Assembly: GCA_002261195.1 (NCBI GenBank)
Contig: MVBO01000206.1
Coordinates: 1-20,012, forward strand
Reading direction: 5' to 3'
DNA: 20,012 nucleotides
Source of the DNA: Bifiguratus adelaidae
Taxonomy: Eukaryota; Mucoromycota; Endogonomycetes; Endogonales
Part shown: in pieces, positions 8,441 to 17,142 of the stretch
How the letters are laid out: each line of letters starts with the position of its first letter
How positions within the stretch are numbered: position 1 is the first letter of the stretch
The notes under the pieces: generated by a model
What the model was told of the DNA's origin: nothing
Seen by the model: the letters and a program-made list of their open reading frames with translations, nothing else
The model's database searches: none
Program-made: the position numbers and the translations under genes

Positions 8441-11400
8441 ATGAAGTTTGCAAAGTATCTGGAATCTGAGGCGATTCCCGAGTGGAGAAAGGCGTATATC
8501 AACTACAAGGGACTCAAGAAGTGGCTAAAGGCGATCAGTGAGGTAAGGCTAGTCCAATGACCGGGGAGAAGCGATACGACTGGGATAGGCCTTAATAGTC
8601 GTTAATGCTTTTCTAGGCTCAAGAGACGAGCAAACGAATAAAAGCACAACGCTCACCCAGCTACGGAAGCATTGTATGCAATGGAAAACCGATATCCGTT
8701 CCGCAACAAGCTGCAGGCCAGGAGAGCCGCTCACATACACCATTTGGCCGTTCAAGCTCGATGAAGCGATTGATGAGAAGGAAAAGCGACCTACGTGAAA
8801 GTGATGAGAGCTCCGACGATCGTAAGTGATGCAGGATGGTATAGTTAACTGAAATACTAACACGCTTTATGTCCTAGCCACGCATGGCGGGCAAAGTCTG
8901 GATACAATCATTTCGAAGCGGGGGTCAGCAGAACGAGCCTTCTTTCGCATGCTCGACGCAGAGCTCAGCAAAGTTTCGCGGTTCTATCAAGGTGAATACA
9001 TTCGCCAAAGTGCTTGCATTGACCGATAAGATCGCTGATATGTTAAAAAGATCATTTGAACGAGGCCAAAGCCAAGCTCGAAGTCATACGTGAGCAAGTC
9101 AAGCTGGTTGAAAAATTCAAGGATCAAATGAGGAGCAACATGGTATGTAGTAGAAGTGCCACAATTCAGCCATCCGCATTGTTGACCCCGGTTTCCACAA
9201 GATCTTGGACGAAGAAGCGCATCCTGAACTTCGTAAGGCGTTTGGGTGGATTCAACGGCGGTATCCTCCTGCTTTTGCGTACGGTAACAATAATCACCAA
9301 ATGTATGGAGCAACCAGTTCAGACGATGATATGGAGCTGGTGCACGCCAGACAAATGAGCTACAAGGTTACAATTGTATTTCTCGGTGCATGAAGCATAT
9401 ACTGACCTCTGTGGGTTTCAGGAGGCAAGATCACGGATACGAAAGGCATGTGCCGAATTTTATCGCAGCCTTGAAATGCTGAAGAACTTTCGAGTGGGTA
9501 TTGACCACTTTTATAACGCTTACGTCCATTCCCACTAAACGTACTTGCTCGCATCAGGTATTAAATAAGACTGGGTTTACCAAAATTTTGAAGAAGTTTG
9601 ATAAGGTGAGTGATAGGTAAGTCCATTGAGCAAGACCAACAATTTTCGCAGACTGCTGGATGGAACGCCAGTCGTTTATACATGGAGAATGTCCGGTCTG
9701 AAGAGTTTGCCAAAGACGAAGAGTTGGAAGGTCTCATTCAGGATACCGAGGTGAGTATTCAGGTAATATGCTTTTGGTGCGCTTATCTTTAACACTTGCT
9801 TTTCCCATAGTCCTTGTACATTCAGCATTTTGCGGATGGTAAAAGAAATATTGGCATGCGAAAGCTTCGGGTGCCTGAGCAACAAGATCAGGTACGCGTT
9901 TTGCTCATGATTTGGCGAAAAGATGGACTAAGCAGTTTCGTAAAGCACTACCATTTCGCAGTGTTGCGTATAGGGATGATGCTCGGATTATCTGTGCCCG
10001 CCCTCGTCGCGGTATTATACGCCAGTAAGTGTTTCCGTCAGCGGCTTTGAGAGCTTAGTCTTCTGACTTTCTTTACAGTATTTCATCAACCATCCATTTT
10101 CCAAAACGAAATCATACTACAGAGCTTTTTAATTTATGCATCCATCTTTTTGCCCATCGCTTTCGCGTTAGCGTTCTCACTTAACATTCTGGCCTGGGCG
10201 CGATTTCGCATTAATTACAAATTCATCTTCGAGTTTAATCCACGAGATACATTGAATTACCGACAATTCGCAGAGGTAAGTATGGCTTTCGCGAACAGCA
10301 TGCAAAGGATTGACTTGCACTCGTAGATACCCGCTTTCATGATGCTTGTTCTTCTCTATGGCATGTGGGCGCAAATCACCAACGTCTTCAATATGTCGAT
10401 CGAGTATTACCCTCTGCTTATCTTCTTAATCCTCTCTGCTATCCTCTTTTGTCCGTTTGACATATTTCACTTTAGCGCTCGGAGGTGGTTTCTGGAGGCA
10501 ATGGTAATTATTAACGAGTGGGATGGTGGCAAACGTCTGATGCTTTGCTAGGGACGCATTGTGTTGAGTGGTGCCTTTCGTGTCGAATTCAGAGACTTCT
10601 TCCTCGCCGACGAGCTCAATTCAATGGTCTATTCATTTTGGAGCATTACTTATTTCTTTTGCGACTATAGCAGACATTGGAACGATTTAGGCAAGTGACG
10701 TGCGTTTATGAATGCCTTATCCTTTGTCTGACATAGCTTGGCAGAAAACACCTGTAAAGTGTCGCATAGCTGGATCGCTCCCGTCTTGGCCGCACTCCCA
10801 CCATTCTGGCGTTTTATTCAATGTCTGCGTCGTTACCATGATTCGCAGGAGAAGGTGCATTTATGGAATGCTGGCAAGTACGTTAGTAGTATCGGTGCCA
10901 TGCTGGCTTTTGGACCCAATCGCATCTATGGTAAGTCCTTGATGTTTACTTGATCGTATCACTGAACCGTCGAATGCAGGCACCTTCGTGGCCAGAATAG
11001 TATATATCATTCTCTGCACCATCAACAGCCTTTACACATCGGGTACGCAGATTGTCGAGTGGTTGATTGGCTAGACTAACATCTTGCATAGCCTGGGATT
11101 TGCGCATGGATTGGGGATTGCTGCATGTTCAATGCAAGCACCCATATCTTCGTGATCAGACTATTTATCCGCAATGGGTACGCATAGTAAGCTTTATTCG
11201 GTTGGCGTTTCTCACCAATGCATCCAGTGCTATTACGTTGCCATGCCCGTGAACGTTCTTTTGCGTTTCGGATGGATTGTCAACGTGATCCCCGTTCTAT
11301 GGCTAGATTATCGCTTGCCCTACTTTGTGTCTGCTGCTCTGGAAGCCTACAGACGTTGGCAATGGAATTTCATCCGTATGGAGAATGAACATTTGAACAA

Positions 11401-11721
11401 TGTGGGCAATTACCGAGCCATCAAGGCAAGTCTGGATCATCACCGTATCCAATACGTGTTAAACTCGACTTGTAGGAAATACCCCTGCCATTCGACGTAT
11501 CGCGACAAATAGAATCCACCGAAGACTCTGCCACACCGTCCTCGAGTCAAACGAGGCCACTCGCAAGAACACCAACAGGAACTTCTACCTACTTTGGACG
11601 ACGTGACTTTGAGAATCGACCTGATGACCCTCATGAACGTAAAAATGCTGGTATCCTCTCCAAATTTCGTGCTACAGACTCGGATGATGAGGATGAGGAC
11701 ACGACCGATCACCTTGAATAG
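8441..11721 (+). CDS. SYG1: SPX-EXS phosphate exporter, SYG1/XPR1 family, 17 exons
   Basis: Exons: 8441-8542, 8617-8821, 8878-8991, 9051-9142, 9202-9366, 9422-9493, 9558-9605, 9652-9750, 9811-10024, 10079-10275, 10327-10503, 10552-10690, 10745-10930, 10980-11042, 11092-11177, 11228-11425 and 11476-11721. They join to 2403 nt (800 aa). The SPX domain starts at residue 1 (MKFAKYLESEAIPEWRKAYI), with the lysine-rich inositol-polyphosphate surface YKGLKKWLK and TGFTKILKKFDK (about residues 253-266). Hydrophobic segments follow, then the EXS domain: GRIVLSGAFRVEFRDFF from 496, LPPFWRFIQCLRRY, NAGKY, WDLRMDWGLL, NVLLRFGW and the conserved IPLPF. The acidic Ser/Asp tail ends DDEDEDTTDHLE. The role is phosphate export gated by inositol pyrophosphates. 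Introns 10691-10744 and 11426-11475 appear to be GC-AG. Exon 9 holds an unresolved intron-like 44-nt stretch (9892-9935), so up to 15 residues there are uncertain. Confidence 0.92.
10691..10744 (+). other. Probable GC-AG intron in SYG1 (intron 12)
   Basis: The donor AG|GCAAGT is a perfect GC-donor context; the acceptor is ggcag. Splicing gives WNDL-ENTCKVSHSW. A competing GT-AG intron (10695-10736, donor GTGACG, acceptor catag) is also in frame and would insert four residues. The GC donor fits splice consensus better, but the choice is not proven. Confidence 0.55.
11426..11475 (+). other. GC-AG intron in SYG1 (intron 16)
   Basis: The donor ATCAAG|GCAAGT and acceptor cttgtag give YRAIK-EIPLPFD, and the EXS family conserves I-P-L-P-F here. 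The GT four bases on would shift the frame and lose both that motif and the acidic tail. This is the best supported of the three GC-AG candidates. Confidence 0.85.
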
Positions 11722-11842
11722 AATGAACGTGTAATGGTAAAAACGCGCGCAGAATCGGGTTTGGAAGTCGTTTCCTTTTATAAGCAAGATTGCCCTAAGA
11801 AGGCGGTCACACTTGTTGTTAAGGCTGCTTCTTGCTCTCACT
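11722..11842 (+). promoter_or_regulatory. Short intergenic region and GAD promoter
   Basis: Only 121 bp separate the SYG1 stop from the GAD start. A TATAA (11779-11783) lies 60 bp before the ATG. No CRE-like site is seen here. The SYG1 3' end and the GAD promoter must share this stretch. Confidence 0.45.
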
Positions 11843-13991
11843 ATGGTCTTTCTGCACACAGCTGTATCTGACGCGTCCCGAAAGGACTCTGTACTTCCTT
11901 CTGGTGCGCATGATCCGCGACTTGATGCAGAGACAACTCAGGAATTGAAAGAGATATTGACCGAGGCACCTGCAGGGGTAGCCGAGAAGGTGGCAGGAAC
12001 TGCTCAGAGCACGTCGTATCGGACGCAGGACCGCTTCTTGAGCAGTACTGTGTACGGTACTCGATGGGCACAGCAGGATATTCCGCGGTTTGAGATGCCT
12101 GAGGTGAGGGAAAGCGTTATTGATCGAGATAGGGCGTTGTCATTCATGTCTTGCGTGTTTCTGCCCTTGTTGTAGAACGAAATGCCACCAGGCGAGTGCA
12201 TAGATGCAGTACATGTTGAAAGGGCTAATGGTGGATGGTTTAGGTGTCGCATACAGGTTTATTCAGGATGAACTCGCTGTAAGTGCTGTCGATTTCAACG
12301 CAATCTGATGGTTCATCATTTTCGTAGCTTGACGGCAATCCTGTGCTCAATCTCGCGTCCTTTGTGACAACCTACATGGAGGAAGAAGCCGAAAAGCTAA
12401 TGGCACAAAACATGAGCAAGAACTTTATCGACTACGAGGAGTACCCTCAAACGGCCGAGATTCAGGTATATATACTGGTCGTCGACAGACTTGAGGATCT
12501 CATCTCCTTCTAGGCTCGTTGTGTCAACATGATTGCCCGACTCTTCAATTGCCCAGTTGATTCTCCCTCCCAGGAAACAGTTGGATGCTCCACCATCGGT
12601 TCCTCGGAAGCCATCATTCTTTGTACATTGGCGATGAAGCGTCGCTGGCAAGAGGCTCGCCGCGCAAAGGGACTCGACGCCAGCAAGCCTAATTTGGTCA
12701 TGGGGGCCAACGTTCAAGTTTGTTGGGAAAAGGCAGTCAAGTAAGCACAAAGTGAGAATACTTGAACAGTGCAGTCCCTAACATGGCGATTGATAGGTAC
12801 CTCGAGATCGAACCTAGATATGTGTACTGCACAGACACCGTTTACACCATGATCCCTGAAAATGCTGTCGAGCTCTGTGATGAAAACACCATTGGTGTGG
12901 CGGCTATTCTTGGCTCTACCGTAAGTGTGCTTTTTTGCTGGCAAGAGCCTATCCATCCATATCGCAAGATACTCACGCCATCTAGTACACTGGTCACTAC
13001 GAGGATGTCAAGACGCTCAACAAGCTCTTGATTGAAAAGAACAAGGAACTCGGCACTGACATTGGCATCCACGTTGATGCTGCCTCCGGCGGCTTCGTCG
13101 CTCCCTTTGTGGACCCTGAGCTTGAATGGGATTTTAGACTTGAGCGAGTCATCAGTATCAATGTCAGTGGTCACAAATACGGCCTCACTTACGCTGGGTT
13201 AGTTGCTTCAGTCGCATGAGCCACAGAAAGCTAACGCACCTTTTACGTCTAGAGTGGGGTGGGCTGTCTGGCGTAGTGCTCATTACTTGCCTGATGATCT
13301 CGTCTTCCACATCAACTACCTTGGAAGTGATCAGGCTTCCTTTACCCTCAATTTTTCCAAGGGCGCCGCTAACGTGATAGCCCAATACTATGTCCTCATT
13401 CGCTTGGGTCGCTCGGGTTTCGCTTCCATCATGAACAACTTGACCTGTACGTCCGATTATTTGGCTGGTTGCTTGGAGAAAACTGGTCGCTTCACCATCT
13501 TGAGCGAGACTGGTGGTAAAGGTCTTCCTTTGGTTGCATGGAAGTTGAAGGAGAAGCATCATTACGACGAGGTAAGTTATTGGAAGCCTCTAATAGACGT
13601 TGACCATATCAGTTCGACATTGCCGATCGTCTTCGTGAACGTGGATGGATTGTGCCTGCCTATACCATGGCGCCGAATGCAGAGCACCTCAAGCTCCTCC
13701 GTGTTGTCGTCCGTGAAGACTTTTCGCGCGCGCGGTGTGAGATGTTGATCAAGGACATTCTGATGGTCGTCAAGCAACTCGATAAGCAAGACAAGAAGGC
13801 CATTGAAACGTCTCGGTAAGTGTTGGTGTGTCTTTCCATGAGCACCACTCACATAAGCTTGCAGTAACGATCGTCGGGCCAAGCAACATTGGGCTGCATT
13901 GAGACACGTCAATAAGGCTTTTGGCATCGGCGCCAAGCTCAAGAAGGAGGAGGACAAGGTCAGCGCGATCAAGACCACGGGTGTGTGCTAG
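11843..13991 (+). CDS. GAD1: Glutamate decarboxylase (PLP-dependent), 10 exons
   Basis: Exons 11843-12103, 12176-12191, 12244-12278, 12328-12465, 12514-12740, 12797-12920, 12986-13197, 13253-13571, 13613-13815 and 13865-13991 give 1662 nt (553 aa). The enzyme converts L-glutamate to GABA and CO2 in the cytosol, feeding the GABA shunt. Conserved parts in order: [39 protein letters not shown] (cofactor phosphate region), [13 protein letters not shown], and NVSGHKYGL with the predicted Schiff-base lysine at K331. Then come [22 protein letters not shown] and [18 protein letters not shown]. The start is the first in-frame ATG; the N-terminus before about residue 68 is poorly conserved. Exon 2 is only 16 nt and is followed by a probable GC-AG intron. 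The last exon encodes a basic Trp-containing helix ending TTGVC, reminiscent of calmodulin-binding GAD tails. Confidence 0.95.
12192..12243 (+). other. Probable GC-AG intron in GAD (intron 2)
   Basis: The donor CCAG|GCGAGT and acceptor tttag give [14 protein letters not shown], keeping the V/A-A-Y segment that GAD proteins share. A competing GT-AG intron (12196-12256, donor gtgcat, acceptor atacag) is also in frame but removes three residues and loses VAYR. Both forms could occur. Confidence 0.7.
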
Positions 13992-14061
13992 ATCTAAGAT
14001 GTGTTGGAGATAAAAGCAGTGTCTATGCTATCGTAAATCTCTATCGTATTTAAAATACATT
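13992..14061. other. 70-bp convergent intergenic gap between GAD and ALG10
   Basis: The stop codons of two convergent genes are only 70 bp apart, in AT-rich sequence with TTTAAATAC-like elements. Both 3' UTRs and polyadenylation signals must lie here or overlap the neighbouring gene. No separate gene is seen. Confidence 0.5.
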
Positions 14062-15928
14062 TTACCACATGAATCGCTGCAGAGCACCCGGTGCCTGAGG
14101 CCATTCAAACGGACGATAGAGAAACATGTACGCTGTGAACGCATTGATGGCCAGGTAAAAGACGATGAGACCGAGCAATGCGACGGTCGGTATACGTCGC
14201 CAATCCAAATGTAGCAGGTAGATGGTGAAGGGTATGATATAGTATCGAAACTCGAGCAGAGGGGAAGGAATCAGTGTGAGCATCGTTGCAGCTAGAAAGC
14301 CAAGCCTAGTGATGACGGGTACATGGACTAAAAAAATGCATGAGTCGTGTTGTCGAAGGTGAGTGGACACTTACCCCATCCAAATCCCAATAGTCGAATG
14401 GCCAAGATATAGCATGGAATGAGTACGTAGCGAGCTAAAGCATGCCGTCGATAGATGCGTTTCCAGATGTAAAACGTGTAATGTCGGTTATCACTCAGTA
14501 GAAATGGGTGCTCTGTGCTGTAGAAGGGTGAATCAAGCTTCGTCTGAGGCATTACGTGATGGCTTACGTGAACTTTTGGATCAGCATGGCCATAATACCG
14601 GTAATAACGGCGTATTGCGGGATGCTGCATACATAGAATGAGCTCCATGCAGAAAGGGTCAAGGTAGCCTGTCGACTCACCGTGCGATCACAGAATGTCC
14701 ATCTCTGGCTGTTATCAAGTAGTACAATTTCTGAATCAACAAGGGAAAAGCAAATATCACCGAGAAACCGGCAAAGTAAAAGAGTTGAGGCACATTGAAA
14801 CCAGCAATGTGGTTGGATCGATCGCCTGGATAGGCAATGCATTCAGACTCGGCTCACAATCTCAAACGTCGCCTACCCAGCACGATACCGCCATTCCAAA
14901 CCAAAAAGACGACAAAGGCTCCGAGACACGTTGCGAACGGCATCAGGCGGATGATGAGTCGGGTAAGATGGGCTGGCACAAGTTGAGCCAGGGAACCAAA
15001 GGTCATGCAAAGAGTCCCAATGGTATCAGCTACCAATTCATGAGTCTGAGTCAAAGATTCCATCCAATCACCGCATGCCTTACCCAAAGTCCAATCATGC
15101 GCCAAGGGTGGATTGTACAAGGGATCAATCCTCGAATCGTTTACACTCTTTCGCTCTTCCTCTTCCACCATTTGACATAGACTGATACCCGCAATAAAGC
15201 ACAACCAAATGATATTCGTCTGGCGAAAAAAGACAGCGAACCCAGAGACCTAGGTACGGCATCAGCTACACCCACTGGAATCCACAAATAACCTACCACC
15301 GCACTCGATAGATATCGTCTTTTCAGGGCAAGCCAATATCCAGTCAAGACAAACAAGGTGGAGCCGGTATCTGTGTAGTAGAGGAAGTGGTAAAAGAAAC
15401 TGACGGGGAAGAGGGTGATACCGAGACTGGCCAAGGTCAAGGTACGATAGGGAAGCCGTGGATGAAGCTGTAGGAGCAATTGACGTAGAATGACCAAGGA
15501 AAGAAAGGCTAATAGGATGTTGGTTGCCCTTAAAGTCTCTAATGAACACCTTTGTGCCAAACCGAGCCGTGAAGCGATGAGATACACGAGACGGCTCACC
15601 AGGTATCTAAAGTTGATCCATCATCCATGAATACTGTAGAAGTTCGGCTCAACCGATACTTACAAACCCGGCGGTGTCGTCAATTTGGGATCCCAGGTGG
15701 CATAGTCACCCGCACAATAACGCTGGGCTTGAGGAACATGGAATATCTCGTCCTAGACGCGTATACAAGACGGTCAAAGCTCTTGCCCGTGATCACGACT
15801 CCCCGATGGAGTGGCTCTCTACTTACCATGTACGCCGTGTCCACAATGCCATTCACCCACTTGGCTACAGAGACCAGCAATAGTCCGTAGACGCTATAGG
15901 TCAAGCTGTTGAACGTCAGCTTCAGCAT
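14062..15928 (-). CDS. ALG10: Dolichyl-P-Glc:Glc2Man9GlcNAc2-PP-dolichol alpha-1,2-glucosyltransferase
   Basis: Minus-strand exons 15928-15827, 15752-15664, 15606-15297, 15249-14877, 14825-14681, 14624-14568, 14517-14375 and 14327-14062 join to 1485 nt (494 aa), close to known ALG10/Die2 proteins. Family landmarks are [15 protein letters not shown] (about 33-47, with the luminal DE-IFH motif expected at the active site), [32 protein letters not shown], and [18 protein letters not shown], the hallmark of the family. Many hydrophobic segments agree with a multi-pass ER membrane protein. It adds the last, third glucose to the lipid-linked oligosaccharide, which makes it an efficient substrate for oligosaccharyltransferase. 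The start is the first ATG ahead of TM1; the frame stays open a little further upstream without a clear ATG. It ends tail-to-tail with GAD and lies 173 bp downstream of the proteasome gene on the same strand. Confidence 0.95.
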
Positions 15929-16101
15929 GACCACGGCCTTTGCAAGGTTCCCCCAAAATGGAAAGCGTAGCGTCCAAAGGCAAACGTTCCAGGGCTTACA
16001 AGACAGTGTGCAAAGACTTGATTCTTTCGTTCTTTATGATACATGTCCATGGTCCTCTAGACATTCGTGTTCAATGTGGATCTCTGGAGGGTGAGGCGTC
16101 G
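15929..16101 (-). promoter_or_regulatory. Presumed ALG10 promoter / proteasome alpha-4 3' region
   Basis: These 173 bp separate the alpha-4 stop from the ALG10 start on the same strand. No strong TATA box or named motif was found. No gene is seen. Confidence 0.35.
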
Positions 16102-17082
16102 TTACTGTCCGGCGGTGGATCCAGTCGGCTTCTTCTTCTTTTCCGCCTCGGCCTCCTTTTCCTGCTCAATCTCCTTGGTCACTGCATCAATCTCATCGGC
16201 ACTAAGATACTGTCCATCGGTGCGTGAGATGATGTATGGATAACCCAATGCGTCGTTGCCAACCCACCTGCATGCCCTCCTCTTCCGTCATGATGGTAAT
16301 TTCGATATTCTTTGCTCCGGTTTGAACGACTTCTAATAGCGACTTGACGGCTAGCTTGATGCTTTCCTCCTTGCCCATGCCTTCTTGGTAATTCTTTTCC
16401 AAGAACTCACGAACCGTCTTTGAGCTTCGCCCGATCGCATTGGCCTTCCAGGCCGTGTAGATACCCGAAGGTTCGGTCATGTAGAGTTTGGGCACCTTGT
16501 CTGAATCATAGCCCATGATCAAGGTAGAAATACCAAATGGCCGTACACCTCCACTTTGGGTATATTTCTGCCCCGTGTGAGCCCGAAATCCGATCCATTG
16601 CATACGTGACCTACCTGCTGTATTTGCGCAATGTATCGAGTAATATATTCAATCGACACTGGATCTTCCACCGTCAAACGATGACTCTGACACTCCATTC
16701 TTGCCTTGTTGATCAACACACGGGCATCAGCTTGCAAACCTACAAGACGAACATGAACCCTGCACTGCTGACGTATTCCGCTGACGTTACCTGCAAAAGC
16801 AAGGCATACATGGTCGTCAAGCATGCCAATCTTGCGAACCGTTCGCGGATCTTGCAACTTTAGCGTAGACTTTTTCTCCACCCCCAAAACAACGACATTC
16901 TTGCCCCTCACGCCGACCTAGAGAGAGTGTGTGTGTTCAATGTCCGTGCACTTACACATTTCCCCTCAATGTCACCCACTTACCGCACATGTTCCCTTAC
17001 GAACGGCTTCACTAGCGTACTCCACTTGAAACAAGTGACCATCGGGTGAAAAGACAGTAAGCGCTCGATCGTATCCAGACAT
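16102..17082 (-). CDS. PRE6: 20S proteasome alpha-4 subunit (PSMA7 / Pre6)
   Basis: Exons 17082-16984, 16917-16791, 16739-16615, 16567-16268 and 16209-16102 give 759 nt (252 aa), the usual size. The N-terminal proteasome alpha signature is present ([20 protein letters not shown], residues 4-23). It is followed by [49 protein letters not shown] (typical of alpha-4), [20 protein letters not shown] and [18 protein letters not shown]. The lysine-rich tail ([10 protein letters not shown]) is common in this subunit. It is a non-catalytic part of the outer rings, gating substrate entry and contacting the regulatory particle. The five coding exons are separated by GT-AG introns of 47-66 nt. Its start codon is only 60 bp from that of the divergent Scd6 gene. 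No PACE-type GGTGGCAAA element (known from yeast proteasome promoters) is seen in that gap. Confidence 0.96.
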
Positions 17083-17142
17083 GACAAGAGAGAGAGAGCA
17101 ACGCAAAGAAGCGATGACGCGTCAATTTCTTCCTCCTGCTTG
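17083..17142. promoter_or_regulatory. 60-bp bidirectional promoter with a central palindrome
   Basis: This is the whole gap between the divergent start codons of the alpha-4 and Scd6 genes. It holds the perfect 10-bp palindrome TGACGCGTCA (17115-17124), which combines two TGACG half-sites with an ACGCGT (MCB-like) core. A GAGAGAGAGAG tract (17086-17096 area) lies on the alpha-4 side and a pyrimidine stretch on the Scd6 side. No TATA box is seen. Leaders must be very short, or the core promoters overlap the opposite gene. Confidence 0.6.

Noticed and set aside
10691-10737. Reading SYG1 straight through the GCAAGT site
   Set aside because: The frame hits a stop (TGA) soon after 10690 and the EXS segment ENTCKVSHSW lies beyond, so an intron is needed here.
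14695-15180. 161-codon plus-strand open frame
   Set aside because: It lies antisense to ALG10 exons 4 and 5, which match a known family with clean splice sites.
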